Notes under the pieces: model-generated
What the model saw: only the letters and a program-made list of their open reading frames with translations
Databases searched by the model: none
Told to the model about the DNA's origin: nothing
Shown here: positions 29,258 to 38,461 of the stretch, one piece after another
Layout of the letters: each line of letters starts with the position of its first letter
Position numbering within the stretch: position 1 is the first letter of the stretch
NCBI RefSeq assembly: GCF_003326795.1
Contig: NZ_JPWI01000003.1
Coordinates: 298,092-362,091 of the forward strand
Direction of reading: 5' to 3'
From: Thalassospira profundimaris
GTDB lineage: Bacteria; Pseudomonadota; Alphaproteobacteria; Rhodospirillales; Thalassospiraceae
Length of the DNA: 64,000 bases
Made by a program: the position numbers and the translations under genes

Positions 29258-29288
29258 GAACCATTTTAAAAGTTACTTAAAATGGTTC
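29258..29288. terminator. Inverted repeat between the MarR gene and abrB
   Basis: Perfect 12-base stem GAACCATTTTAA (29258-29269) / TTAAAATGGTTC (29277-29288), loop AAGTTAC. Outside it CCGGCC and GGCC can extend the pairing. Lies 18 bases after the MarR gene and 57 before the end of the converging abrB gene; a bidirectional terminator is likely even without a classic T tract. Confidence 0.6.
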
Positions 29289-29345
29289 CGGCCTAAGATG
29301 CTGGTATATAAAAGAAAAAGTCTGGTCGAAAGTTCCGGTATTCGG

Positions 29346-30467
29346 TTAGCCCGGAAGGCCTTTCTTGCGATTGATATGGCGTTCGAACCATTTCGCCATG
29401 ATCGGGGCGAGTAGCACAATCTCGAAAATGCGCACGATATGATGGAATGCGACAAAGCTTGGTTCGACATTCAGTGCAAGTGCGATCAATGACATCTCGG
29501 CGACACCGCCCGGGGCAAAAGCCAGAAGGACTGCAATAAAGTCAAGGTCCAGCCACTGCGCCACAAACCACGCAATGACACCGGTAAAGGCAAGGACGAC
29601 GACAGTGGCAAGGACTGAATAGATTGCCAGTCGACCAAGGACAGCAAGCTTTACCCCTGAAAAGCGACTGCCGATGGCTGAGCCAAGGATCAGCAAACTC
29701 CCTGCCAGCAACCATCCGGGAAGATTGCCCTCAACCGTGCCAGTGACGTGCAGCACCATGCTGGCGGCCATGGCGCCGGTCATGTATGAGGCGGGTACCC
29801 TGATCTTTCGAAATACCAGAATGGTGAGAAGGGCGCAGATTGCAGTAAGCGCACCTTCGCCAAGAGTCATCTGAACGGCTTCGCTATCACCATGACCACT
29901 TGCAACGACGCCGGTGATCATCAGGACAATAAGGGGGGCTGACATCACCAGCAACAGAACACGCAGCCCCTGTGTCAGGGCAATTTCCTGTTCGTTGCCA
30001 CCTGCAGCAGCCCCAAGGACGACCATCGGGGTCAAGCCACCCGGGGTGGCCGAAAACAGGGCCGTTGCCGGATCAAGACGGGCAACCTTGGTATAAAACC
30101 AGGTGATGATCACCGTGATGACTGGTACGTAAAGGAGGACAGCGATCATGCTGATCGGCCAGCGCGCCGCCTGGTCAAATGTATCGGGCGTGAAAGACGC
30201 CCCAAGGAATATTCCGATCACGCCAAGAATGGCTGAGCGGAACTGCATCGGGATGCCCATCGGGACGCGCAGAAGACTTGCGATAAAAGTCGCGAGCATC
30301 GGGCCCATCATCCAGGCCAGCGGCATGTTGATGGAATGGGCAATCACGCCACCGACAAGACCGATCCCCAGTCCGACAGCAAGTTTTTTAAAGAATTTCG
30401 GCGTCAAAACACGGGAAGTGCGATTGATCCAACTGTCATTCGAAGGATCGTCCGGTGTTCTGTTCAT
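29346..30467 (-). CDS. AbrB family membrane transporter
   Basis: 373-residue polytopic protein with about ten helices in two similar halves, the duplicated Gram-negative AbrB arrangement: GLVGGVIAHSINMPLAWMMGPMLATFIASLLRVPMGIPMQFR in the first half, IRVPASYMTGAMAASMVLHVTGTVEGNLPGWLLAGSLLILGSAIGSRFSG in the second, and LLAFAPGGVAEMSLIALALNVEPSFVAFHHIVRIFEIVLLAPI near the end. Older annotation calls this ammonia monooxygenase, which is not supported. Substrate unknown. Its ATG overlaps the chemoreceptor stop by one base. Confidence 0.85.
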   Translation of the reverse strand: MNRTPDDPSNDSWINRTSRVLTPKFFKKLAVGLGIGLVGGVIAHSINMPLAWMMGPMLATFIASLLRVPMGIPMQFRSAILGVIGIFLGASFTPDTFDQAARWPISMIAVLLYVPVITVIITWFYTKVARLDPATALFSATPGGLTPMVVLGAAAGGNEQEIALTQGLRVLLLVMSAPLIVLMITGVVASGHGDSEAVQMTLGEGALTAICALLTILVFRKIRVPASYMTGAMAASMVLHVTGTVEGNLPGWLLAGSLLILGSAIGSRFSGVKLAVLGRLAIYSVLATVVVLAFTGVIAWFVAQWLDLDFIAVLLAFAPGGVAEMSLIALALNVEPSFVAFHHIVRIFEIVLLAPIMAKWFERHINRKKGLPG

Positions 30468-32149
30468 TATGCTTCAGCCTTGTTCTTTTCAATCTGCTCT
30501 AGGAAACCATCAATGGCATCGCGCAGTCGGGATGCTTCGGTATTCAGGGTGTTGGTTGCCCGCGAGACATTTTCCGAACCGTTATGAACACGCGCAGTTT
30601 CATTATCAAGCGCGCCAACGGCCTCTGCCACTGTGCGCATACCGCCATTGGCATCCTGAATACTGTTTGAAATGCCTGCGGTTGATGCCTGTTGTTCTTC
30701 AACGGCGGCCGCAATCGCTGCTGCGGACTGGTCAACCTCTCCAATTACGTCGGCAACGCTATGAAGGGCAGCGATGACATTGTCGGTCAGTCCGCGGATC
30801 TCTTCGACCTGGCTTGCGATCTCGTCCGTTGCGCGGGCGGTTTGCGAGGCAAGGTTTTTAACTTCGCCTGCGACCACGGCAAATCCCTTGCCTGCGTCAC
30901 CGGCGCGGGCGGCTTCGATCGTGGCATTCAGGGCAAGAAGGTTGGTCTGACTTGCAATGTCTTCAATCAGACTGACGATATCACCAATCCGTTGGGTGGC
31001 ATTGGTCAACTGATCAAACAAGGCGCGGGAATGCTCGCTTTCCTCGCGGGCGCGCCCGGCAACGGTGGCAGAATTTTGCGCCTGCTGTCCGATTTCCGCA
31101 ATGGCTTCGGATAGGCTGGCTGTGGTGTGCGATACCGCTTCGATATGGTGAAGTACCTGTTCGGAATGCTGATTTGCGTCTGCAGAGCGGGCGCTGGCAT
31201 GGTTGGCAATCTGCTCCATGTCGCTTGCCGAACCGTTGAGCGAACCAAACTCGCGATCAAAGCCCGACAGGGCTTCCTGAACCGAACGCTGGAAATGTTC
31301 GGTTGCCTCTATCAGGTTTTGCTGACGCTGGCGTTCAACGCCACGGATACGCTCGCGCTCCTTGCGCAAGGTTTCAGCCTCGCGCGATTGATCGCGCAAC
31401 ACAGTGACCGAGCGCGCAACAGTGCCGATTTCGTCCCGCCGCTGCCCGCCGCGGATATCGATATCAAGATCACCATTGGAAATCTTTTCAATCAGTCGCG
31501 CCAAATCGGTCATCGGGCGTGAAATACGGCGCGACACAAAGACAGAAACGATCCCGGCAATAATCACCACCAGGACGGCAACAATGACAAAGACGCGTTG
31601 CAAAGCTTCGGCCTTTGACGAAGCTTCGGCAAAGGAGGTCGTTGCGATGTCGTGGGTCTTGGCAAGAATATCGTTCAGCGGAACCTGAAGTGCCTGAAAC
31701 GTCTCGTCAGCCTGCGCGATGACTTCAAGCGCGCCATAGATATTCATTTCGCTTTCAACAAGGAACTGATCGACCTGTTCCATGTATTTTGCGTAATTGG
31801 CTGCAAATTCATCGCCGCCAACGGCGGCCAGTCGTTCTGCCATCGGGGCCAGTTCGGAGGACAGCTTGCTGACCTTTTCGCGCAGGTCCGGTACAACGGC
31901 GGCATTAATACCGTTTGAATCCCATGTCAGAATGCGAAACAGCGATCCGTGAGCCTCGTTAAGCGCATTGCTTAAGGTCAGCGCATCGGATCGCCGTTCA
32001 TAGGCTTCGACGCGAAGGCTGGTGAGTGTGGCTTTCTCGCTTTCGAGGGTTGCGACAGTCGCAACGCCCATTGCGATAATGACGATCATAAGGAAGACCG
32101 GAACCAACAGGGTTTTGGGGCCGATCGACAGATTATCAATAAAACGCAT
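30467..32149 (-). CDS. Methyl-accepting chemotaxis protein
   Basis: 560-residue chemoreceptor. First helix [20 protein letters not shown] (about 13-33), a periplasmic four-helix-bundle region to about residue 185, second helix [24 protein letters not shown] ([27 protein letters not shown]) and a cytoplasmic signalling domain with the conserved hairpin tip [52 protein letters not shown]. Adjacent and overlapping with the AbrB transporter gene, so the two may respond to or handle the same compound. Weakly acidic tail with no CheR-tethering pentapeptide. Confidence 0.92.
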   Translation of the reverse strand: MRFIDNLSIGPKTLLVPVFLMIVIIAMGVATVATLESEKATLTSLRVEAYERRSDALTLSNALNEAHGSLFRILTWDSNGINAAVVPDLREKVSKLSSELAPMAERLAAVGGDEFAANYAKYMEQVDQFLVESEMNIYGALEVIAQADETFQALQVPLNDILAKTHDIATTSFAEASSKAEALQRVFVIVAVLVVIIAGIVSVFVSRRISRPMTDLARLIEKISNGDLDIDIRGGQRRDEIGTVARSVTVLRDQSREAETLRKERERIRGVERQRQQNLIEATEHFQRSVQEALSGFDREFGSLNGSASDMEQIANHASARSADANQHSEQVLHHIEAVSHTTASLSEAIAEIGQQAQNSATVAGRAREESEHSRALFDQLTNATQRIGDIVSLIEDIASQTNLLALNATIEAARAGDAGKGFAVVAGEVKNLASQTARATDEIASQVEEIRGLTDNVIAALHSVADVIGEVDQSAAAIAAAVEEQQASTAGISNSIQDANGGMRTVAEAVGALDNETARVHNGSENVSRATNTLNTEASRLRDAIDGFLEQIEKNKAEA

Positions 32150-32184
32150 TCACCCGTTTCCTTCTTGTCGATTAACGTCGCTTC

Positions 32185-33720
32185 CTAGAGTTCACCGTCA
32201 TTGGGAACAGCCTTGCGGCCGCGCATCCATTCGCGGAAGTTTCCGATCAAAGGTGCAGAGAGGAAAAGAATACTGATCAGAAGAATGACAAGGGTGATCG
32301 GACGTTCCCAAAGGAAGGAAAGGGAGCCGTCACTGATTGCCAATGCGCGACGCAGGTTTTCTTCCATCATCTTGCCGAGAATGAAGCCAAGAAGCATCGG
32401 TGCCATCGGATAATTCAGCAAACGCAGGCCGATTGCGATAGCGGCGGCAAATACCATCATCTGAATGTCCATGGTGTTAAAGGTCACCAGATAGACACCA
32501 ACCAGCGAGAAGAACAGAACGAACGGCACCAGAAGCTGCTGGGGCAGGGCCAGAAGACGGGAGATATAGGGGATAAGTGGCAAATTGAGGATCAGCAGAA
32601 CCACGTTGCCGATATACATCGAGATGATGACAGACCAGAACACAGCGGGCTGCTCGACAAACAGGCGCGGGCCCGGCTGAACACCATAGGAAATCAGTGC
32701 CCCCATCATGACAGCAGTTGTACCGGAACCCGGAATACCCAGTGTCAGAAGTGGCACAAATGAACCCGAACAAGCAGCGTTATTGGCCGTTTCCGGTGCC
32801 GTAAGGCCGCGAATGGATCCCTTGCCAAACTGAAGCTTTTCCTTGGCCGATGCCAGATTGCGTTCCATGCCATAGGCAAGGAAGGATGCAATGGTTGCGC
32901 CCGCACCCGGTAAAACACCTGTAAAGAAGCCGAGAATGGAAGAACGGCCGATGACCGGTACCATGGTTTTGACTTCTGCCTTGGACAACTTCATTGATCC
33001 AAGGCTTTTAAGGGCCTTTTCTTCGTCCGAGCGGGTGTCTTTGGTCGGACGGAGGATCGAAAGAAGGGCTTCTGACAGTGCAAAGGTCGACATTGCAAGC
33101 AACAGGAAGCTGATACCATCGACAAGATCCATGCTGCCAAAGGTAAAGCGAGCAACACCCGCCGCCGGATCGGTCCCGATGGTCGACAGCATGATGCCAA
33201 ACAGCGTCATCGTGATCGCCTTGAGAACCTGGCCTTTACCGGCAAACGCAGAAACTGCTGTCAGTCCCAGAACCATCAGGGCGAAATAATCGCCAGACTG
33301 GAAGGACAGAGAAACCGATGCCAGGGCAGGGGCTGCAACCAGCAGGAAGATTGCCGCAATCGTACCGCCCGAGAAGGAGGAATATGCCGCAATCGCCAAT
33401 GCCTTGCCCGCCTGACCCTTCTGGGCCATAGGATAACCGTCAAAGGCAGTTGCGACTGTACCGGCAACGCCCGGCGCATTGATCAGAATAGAAGATGTCG
33501 AACCGCCAAAGATCGCCCCGTAATATACACCAGCCATGAGGATCAGGCCGGTTGACGGATCAAACCCGTAGGTAATCGGGATCATCAGTGCGATAGCGGT
33601 GATTGGGCCAAGACCGGGAAGCATCCCGATGAAGGTGCCTGCGAAACAGCCAACCGCAACCATCAGAAGGTTGATTGGCATTACAGCGGTCGACAGACCG
33701 GCAAAAATTCCATCAAGCAT
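32185..33720 (-). CDS. tctA: Tripartite tricarboxylate transporter large permease TctA
   Basis: 511-residue membrane permease with about 11-12 helices. The signature [25 protein letters not shown] near residue 28 and the second copy [23 protein letters not shown] plus [41 protein letters not shown] are the paired TctA motifs. It works with TctB and the periplasmic TctC to import citrate-like acids using an ion gradient. The gene overlaps tctB by eight bases and ends the tctCBA operon. Confidence 0.95.
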   Translation of the reverse strand: MLDGIFAGLSTAVMPINLLMVAVGCFAGTFIGMLPGLGPITAIALMIPITYGFDPSTGLILMAGVYYGAIFGGSTSSILINAPGVAGTVATAFDGYPMAQKGQAGKALAIAAYSSFSGGTIAAIFLLVAAPALASVSLSFQSGDYFALMVLGLTAVSAFAGKGQVLKAITMTLFGIMLSTIGTDPAAGVARFTFGSMDLVDGISFLLLAMSTFALSEALLSILRPTKDTRSDEEKALKSLGSMKLSKAEVKTMVPVIGRSSILGFFTGVLPGAGATIASFLAYGMERNLASAKEKLQFGKGSIRGLTAPETANNAACSGSFVPLLTLGIPGSGTTAVMMGALISYGVQPGPRLFVEQPAVFWSVIISMYIGNVVLLILNLPLIPYISRLLALPQQLLVPFVLFFSLVGVYLVTFNTMDIQMMVFAAAIAIGLRLLNYPMAPMLLGFILGKMMEENLRRALAISDGSLSFLWERPITLVILLISILFLSAPLIGNFREWMRGRKAVPNDGEL

Positions 33721-34201
33721 CGTTTGAGATCCAACCGAGATAATAGAAGAAATCGCCCGGGGTCAGGTAAATACCCATCAGGTACAGCAGCCCCCAGAAT
33801 GCTAGTGTGACAAGAACGGCCGTCAACACCAGAACCAGTGGACGTCGTTCGCCAAGGGTATAGAAACCGCCCATCAGGAAGAGCGATGTCGAGATCGGGA
33901 AGCCAAGCTGGCGGATCGTCAGACCATAGAACACCATCAGGGCCGCAAGAATGACGACACGTCGCCATTTCAGGCCACGAAAGGCATCCGAGAGACTGCC
34001 AGCGTCTTCATTGGCCGGCAGGATCAATTGGATGAAGGAAACCACGCCCAGAATCCAGGCAAGTGCATTAGGGAGGGTTCTGGCATTGAACGGAGCATCC
34101 TCATCGCCAAACAGCAGCGGAATGTCACCGACGTAAAAGCCATAAATCAGAGCAAGGCATAGGAACAGCAATGCGCCGAATTTGTCGCGATTGATGGACA
34201 T
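33713..34201 (-). CDS. tctB: Tripartite tricarboxylate transporter small membrane protein TctB
   Basis: 162-residue protein with about four helices: FGALLFLCLALIYGFYVGDIPLLF at the N-terminus, a helix near residue 50, VVILAALMVFYGLTIRQLGFPISTSLFLMGGFYTLG and LVLTAVLVTLAFWGLLYLMGIYLTPG. The FxxxTSLFLxGG pattern is typical of TctB. Lies between tctC and tctA; overlap with tctA suggests translational coupling. Confidence 0.9.
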   Translation of the reverse strand: MSINRDKFGALLFLCLALIYGFYVGDIPLLFGDEDAPFNARTLPNALAWILGVVSFIQLILPANEDAGSLSDAFRGLKWRRVVILAALMVFYGLTIRQLGFPISTSLFLMGGFYTLGERRPLVLVLTAVLVTLAFWGLLYLMGIYLTPGDFFYYLGWISNDA

Positions 34202-34245
34202 GGCGTGGTTTCCTTCGGAGGTCTTTTTACTTGTGTTCTAAAGGC

Positions 34246-35244
34246 TTACTTCAGGAAGCCGAGATCGCGCATCAGGTCGCCAACGACCTTTTCCTGATCT
34301 TCCATGAAGGCAGAGAACTCGGCGCGCGGCTTGTAGATTTTTTCCCAGCCGTTACGTTTGCGAACGGTTTCCCATTCTTCAGTGGCCTGAACGTCTTTGA
34401 GAACGGCAGCGTAAGCGTCTGCTTTTTCAGCCGACAGGGCCGGGGAACCGAAATACCCGCGCCAGTTGATGAATTCGGCATCAATGCCAATTTCACCCAG
34501 TGCCGGAACGTCAGGAGCAGCTTCAACGCGTTCTTTCGACGTTACAGCAAGAATGCGGATCTGACCTGCTTTGGCCAGTTCAAGCAATTCGCCCAAGCCG
34601 GTTGACAGAACTTCGGTCTCACCCGACAGAAGGCCTGCAATTGCCTTGCCGCCAGCATCGTACGGAATGTATTTAACCTGTTTGGCGTCGCCGCCGCCTT
34701 TCTGGACAGCATAGGCCGCTACGATATGGTCCATGCCACCACGTACCGAGCCGCCACCGAATTTAACCGAACTCGGATCGGCTTTGACGGCTTCGACAAC
34801 ATCGGTGAAAGACTGGAATTTGCTGTCTGCCGGAACGGCAAACGCTGCGTATTCAGCAACGACTGCTGCAATCGGGGTCAGATCACGGAACGACTGCGGA
34901 AACACACCGGTCAGCGAACGTACGATGATCGGGGTGGAGTTGACCATCAAGGTGTTGTCAAGGCGATCAGCAGCTTCGATCATGTAGGCAATGGCTTTAC
35001 CGCCGCCGCCGCCAGACATGTTTTCGTAGGATGCGGTGCCAACCAGACCGGATTTGGTCAGTGCTTCGCCGGTGCCACGTGCCGTGCCATCCCAGCCGCC
35101 GCCAGCGCCGCCCGGAATGACGAAGTGAATTTCTTTCATTTCTGCGGCTTTGGCATCCATTGCGCCAAATGCAGCAGTTGAAACAGCAACTGCGGTTGCT
35201 GCGGCAATAAATCCGCGACGTGAGAACATCGTCAGCTTATTCAT
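34246..35244 (-). CDS. tctC: Tripartite tricarboxylate transporter binding protein TctC (Bug family)
   Basis: 332-residue periplasmic receptor. The N-terminus MFSRRGFIAAATAVAVSTAAFGAMDAKA contains a twin-arginine-like SRRGFIA followed by a hydrophobic stretch and an Ala-x-Ala type cleavage site. Mature part: IHFVIPGGAGGGWDGTARGTGEALTKSGLVGTASYENMSGGGGGKAI, KFGGGSVRGGMDHIVAAY, and VPALGEIGID, all Bug-family signatures. The GGGWDGTARG variant is found in the tricarballylate/citrate-type subgroup. Strong ribosome site GGAGGAGA six bases upstream. First gene of tctCBA. Confidence 0.93.
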   Translation of the reverse strand: MNKLTMFSRRGFIAAATAVAVSTAAFGAMDAKAAEMKEIHFVIPGGAGGGWDGTARGTGEALTKSGLVGTASYENMSGGGGGKAIAYMIEAADRLDNTLMVNSTPIIVRSLTGVFPQSFRDLTPIAAVVAEYAAFAVPADSKFQSFTDVVEAVKADPSSVKFGGGSVRGGMDHIVAAYAVQKGGGDAKQVKYIPYDAGGKAIAGLLSGETEVLSTGLGELLELAKAGQIRILAVTSKERVEAAPDVPALGEIGIDAEFINWRGYFGSPALSAEKADAYAAVLKDVQATEEWETVRKRNGWEKIYKPRAEFSAFMEDQEKVVGDLMRDLGFLK

Positions 35245-35564
35245 CAGGGTCTCCTCCAGACACTAAAGCATTTTCCCAGACCACCCGTTTGGCGGTCGAC
35301 CGATCATCAGGAACAAAACTTCAGCAAGGAAGAACGTTGAAACCCGCTTAGCGGATGCAACAATGCCATCTGCATGCGGGTATTAGGTTGTCCTCCCTTG
35401 CCGATATTCTTTTTGTTTGTTCCGGGTGCTTCGTTGAAACCCCCGGATCGGCAGTGGAAGGACGTTAACAGTCGAACCTGTCATCAACCTGTCATTGCAG
35501 ATAATTCGGTGAAAAAATTTCACATGATTTATGCGATATTGGCAAAAATGAAGGAAAAACGGGA
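35245..35564. promoter_or_regulatory. Control region of tctCBA with direct repeats
   Basis: 320 bases without a gene. It holds an 11-base direct repeat CGTTGAAACCC at 35335-35345 and 35432-35442, and the tandem heptamer described separately at 35478-35495. The tctC promoter should lie here on the minus strand, but I do not see convincing -35/-10 boxes. Confidence 0.4.
35478..35495 (+). promoter_or_regulatory. Pho-box-like tandem heptamer
   Basis: CTGTCAT-CAAC-CTGTCAT: two identical heptamers with an 11-base period, matching the PhoB box consensus (CTGTCAT, four bases, CTGTCAT). GATAAT (35500-35505) follows on the same strand. The plus-strand direction points away from tctC, towards the iclR 3' end, so the target is unclear. 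It may instead serve the OmpR-type regulator at 39729, since such proteins bind 11-base-spaced direct repeats. Confidence 0.5.
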
Positions 35565-36245
35565 TCAGGCAGACAACTTCTTGCCGCAATCATCTGCATG
35601 GGACTGCAATGAATTCAGCATCTTGAGTCGTTTTTCAGATGTAAAACGACTACCGGGACCAGAAAGGGTCAAAACACCCAGAAGGTGATTCTGACGATCA
35701 AGGACCGGGACTGCGATCGCGGAAATATCCGGATCACGTTCCCCGTCGCTTTGCGCAAACCTGTCTCCAAGAACCTCGATAGCGCGATCATCAACACCGT
35801 TTCCCCAAGCACGAATGACATGCCCCGCGGCACCACGATCACAGGGCAGGATTGCACCCTCTTCAAGATGGTGGCGCAAGCTGCTGGGTGAATTTTCCCG
35901 AAACAGACAAAGGCGGTTGGAGCCCTCAGGCACATAGAATGAGGCAGTTTCGCCACTTTGGGCGACCAGCGCCGACAGGTGCGGGCGCACGACATCATCC
36001 ATTCGATAGGATCTTCGATAGATTGATCCCAGTCGCCACAATGCCGGGCCTAATCGATAACGTCCGCGACCGGAGGTCATCAGAAACCCGTGTGACTCCA
36101 GCGTTCCTGCCAGTCGTGACAGGGTGCTTTTATACATTCCGGTACGCTCAGCGAGTTCCTTGAGCGAAAGATCCGGATCCTGGTCCGTAAAGACATCAAG
36201 AATTTTTAGGGCCCGTTCCACGGCACTAACGTTTTGTTCTGACAT
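35565..36245 (-). CDS. IclR family transcriptional regulator
   Basis: About 226 residues. N-terminal winged HTH NVSAVERALKILDVFTDQDPDLSLKELAERTGMYKSTLSRLAGTLESHGFL; C-terminal effector domain of IclR type (VRPHLSALVAQSGETASFYVPEG ... CDRGAAGHVIRAWG ... ISAIAVPVLDRQNHLLGVLTLSGPGSRFT). The frame is open to 36332, but that would place the start inside a palindromic operator; ATG 36245 gives a normal IclR N-terminus. It lies between tctCBA and the divergent CoA-transferase/lyase pair and probably controls both. Confidence 0.9.
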   Translation of the reverse strand: MSEQNVSAVERALKILDVFTDQDPDLSLKELAERTGMYKSTLSRLAGTLESHGFLMTSGRGRYRLGPALWRLGSIYRRSYRMDDVVRPHLSALVAQSGETASFYVPEGSNRLCLFRENSPSSLRHHLEEGAILPCDRGAAGHVIRAWGNGVDDRAIEVLGDRFAQSDGERDPDISAIAVPVLDRQNHLLGVLTLSGPGSRFTSEKRLKMLNSLQSHADDCGKKLSA

Positions 36246-36297
36246 GAAAAGTGATCTCGCTGTTGGGTTGCTGCGGTGTTCGGCGACCGGTTTGCAT

Positions 36298-36350
36298 TTC
36301 GCACGGGCCATAAATTCTATATAATAGAACATAATTCTACCAGACAGAAT
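36298..36350. promoter_or_regulatory. Predicted CoA-transferase promoter with IclR-type operators
   Basis: A plus-strand promoter TTCGCA (36298-36303), 16 bases, TATAAT (36320-36325). The perfect palindrome TTCTATATAATAGAA (36315-36329) covers the -10 box, and a second inverted repeat ATTCT-N7-AGAAT (36334-36350) follows just upstream of the AAGGA ribosome site. Shared half-site ATTCT/AGAAT suggests two sites for the divergent IclR regulator. Confidence 0.6.
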
Positions 36351-36363
36351 TTAAGGAAGACCT

Positions 36364-37581
36364 ATGAACGGAACAAAATCTTTGTCCGGCATCACAGTGC
36401 TTGATCTGACAAACGTGCTGGCCGGGCCGTTTTGCTGTCATCAGCTTGCTCATCTTGGTGCAGAGGTAATCAAGGTCGAGGCCCCAGGGCGTGGTGACCT
36501 TGCCCGACAGCTGGGTGCCGATATGGGGTTGAATGAAAAGCTGATGGGCGTCTCCTTCTTGGCGCAAAATGCCGGAAAGAAGTCGATTACCCTGAACCTG
36601 AAAGATCCACGTGGCAAAGATATCCTCAAGAAACTGGTCAAGAAGGCCGACGTTCTTGTCGAGAATTTCAGGCCCGGCGTTATGGACAGGCTCGATCTTG
36701 GCTATGACGTTCTGTCAAAGGTAAATCCCGCACTGGTTTACTGTGCGATTTCCGGATTTGGTCAGACTGGCCCGATGAAGAAACTTCCGGCCTATGATCA
36801 AATCGTGCAGGGCCTGTCCGGTATCATGACGATCACCGGGACAGAGGAGACGGGAACGTATCGCGTCGGCTATCCGATGGCCGATACGATTGGGGGCATG
36901 ACAGCTGCATTTGCCATCAGTTCGGCCTTGGCTGGAAGAGCTCTTGGCAACAAGGATGGTAAAGGCTGTTTTATTGACATTTCGATGCTGGAATCAGTCA
37001 TCGCGACTATGGGGTGGGTGGTTTCAAATTATCTCATTGCTGGCAAAGAACCGACCGCGAACGGCAATGATAACTTCACCTCATCCCCGTCAGGTGCGTT
37101 CAAAACAGCAGATGGTCAGATCAATATCGCCGCCAACAAACAGGAGCAGTTCGAAGCGCTGTGTGGTGTCCTTGGTCTTGAGGACCTGATCGGCGATGAG
37201 CGGTTTACATCACGTAAGGAACGACTGGAGAACCGTGACATACTGACCGGACTGCTTGAAGCCGTCCTGACGACACAGGAAACGGACCACTGGGTTGAGA
37301 AATTCAACGCAGTGGGTGTTCCTGCCGGTGCCGTTCTTACTGTGCCACAGGTTCTTGCGCTTCCGCAGATTGCCGATCGCGGGATGCTGGCAGCCTTTGA
37401 AAATGTTCCCGGTGCGGATCGTGATATCCGAATTTTGAAGACCGGGATCAAGATGGACGGGGTTGCACCATCGGTCGATATGCCGCCCCCCGAACTTGGT
37501 CAGGACAATACAGATATTCTCTCGTCGCTTGGCCTGCCTCCTGACGAGATCACAACCTTGTCCAAGGAGGGCGTACTATGA
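36364..37581 (+). CDS. CaiB/BaiF family CoA-transferase
   Basis: 405-residue class III CoA-transferase, which moves CoA between carboxylic acids. N-terminal LSGITVLDLTNVLAGPFCCHQLAHLGAEVIKVEAPGRGDLAR, then KSITLNLKDPRGKDILKKLVKKADVLVENFRPGVMDRLDLGYD, the catalytic Asp174 in GYPMADTIGGMTAAFA and SPSGAFKTADGQINIAANKQEQFEALC. Ribosome site AAGGA six bases upstream. The stop codon overlaps the next gene's start (ATGA), so it works with the citryl-CoA-lyase-like enzyme; a citrate- or citramalate-activating role is inferred from that. Confidence 0.92.
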   Translation: MNGTKSLSGITVLDLTNVLAGPFCCHQLAHLGAEVIKVEAPGRGDLARQLGADMGLNEKLMGVSFLAQNAGKKSITLNLKDPRGKDILKKLVKKADVLVENFRPGVMDRLDLGYDVLSKVNPALVYCAISGFGQTGPMKKLPAYDQIVQGLSGIMTITGTEETGTYRVGYPMADTIGGMTAAFAISSALAGRALGNKDGKGCFIDISMLESVIATMGWVVSNYLIAGKEPTANGNDNFTSSPSGAFKTADGQINIAANKQEQFEALCGVLGLEDLIGDERFTSRKERLENRDILTGLLEAVLTTQETDHWVEKFNAVGVPAGAVLTVPQVLALPQIADRGMLAAFENVPGADRDIRILKTGIKMDGVAPSVDMPPPELGQDNTDILSSLGLPPDEITTLSKEGVL

Positions 37582-38438
37582 ATGACAAGACCGCAAAGGA
37601 CATTGAAAACGAAGTCAGTGACTGGTGGCAGACCGATATCATCGATATGGAACCTGGGAAAATCCATTATGCCGGTTACCCGATTGAGGATCTGATCGGC
37701 AATGTCAGTTTCCCGACCATGATCTGGTTGATGACACGCGGTGAATTGCCAACTGCGGATCAGGCAAAGCTTCTTGAGGCAGCGCTGGTTGCAGCCGTTG
37801 ATCACGGGCCGCAAGCACCCAGTATTGCAATTGCACGCATGGCGGCGACTTGCGGTGTTGGCCTTAACAACGCGATGGCAAGTGCTGTTAATGTGTTAGG
37901 CGATGTTCACGGTGGTGCGGGTGAGCAGGCGGTGACGCTTTATCACGATATCTCAAAGCGCATGGGCGCAGGTGCCACGTTGCGTGATGCCGTGGCATCG
38001 GGGCTTGATCATCAGATTGCAGAGCACGGCAAACATATTCCGGGCTTTGGACACCGTTTTCATCCGGTGGATCCGCGTGCGCCAAGACTGCTGGAACTGG
38101 TCAGACAGGCATCGACCCACGGTCATGTAAGCGGACAGTTTGGACAAATTGCCAGTGCAATCGAGGATGAATTGCTTGCGCGTAAAGGAAAGCGCATTCC
38201 AATGAATATCGATGGTGCGACCGCCGTGATCTATGCCGAGCTTGGTTTTGCTCCGGAACTTGCACGCGGTTTGTTCTGCCTGTCGCGGTCGGTGGGCATT
38301 CTTGCCCATGCCTGGGAGCAAACACAACAGGGCGGACGCAATAAGGGGCCGATCCCGCGCCGACTGATCTGGAACTACAATGGTCCGGAACGTCGGGATG
38401 TCCCTGATACTGCCAAATCCGGTTTTGATAACCACTAA
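37578..38438 (+). CDS. Citryl-CoA lyase-like enzyme (citrate synthase family)
   Basis: 286-residue short member of the citrate synthase superfamily; true citrate synthases are about 430 residues. Active-site residues are conserved: His111 in GDVHGGAGEQ, His159 in GFGHRFHPVDPRA and Asp212 in NIDGATAVIYAELGF. N-terminal IHYAGYPIEDLIGNVSFPTMIWLMTRGELP matches the citryl-CoA lyase / short citrate-synthase-like group, and the C-terminal RSVGILAHAWEQ follows. Coupled by four-base overlap to the CoA-transferase, it likely cleaves a citryl-CoA-like thioester to acetyl-CoA plus an oxoacid. Exact substrate unproven. Confidence 0.85.
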   Translation: MNDKTAKDIENEVSDWWQTDIIDMEPGKIHYAGYPIEDLIGNVSFPTMIWLMTRGELPTADQAKLLEAALVAAVDHGPQAPSIAIARMAATCGVGLNNAMASAVNVLGDVHGGAGEQAVTLYHDISKRMGAGATLRDAVASGLDHQIAEHGKHIPGFGHRFHPVDPRAPRLLELVRQASTHGHVSGQFGQIASAIEDELLARKGKRIPMNIDGATAVIYAELGFAPELARGLFCLSRSVGILAHAWEQTQQGGRNKGPIPRRLIWNYNGPERRDVPDTAKSGFDNH

Positions 38439-38461
38439 GGATGAATGGTGGGCAGGGTGCT

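Noticed and set aside
29346..30467. Annotation of the AbrB-type gene as ammonia monooxygenase
   Set aside because: The sequence is a duplicated AbrB membrane transporter with no metal-oxygenase motifs.
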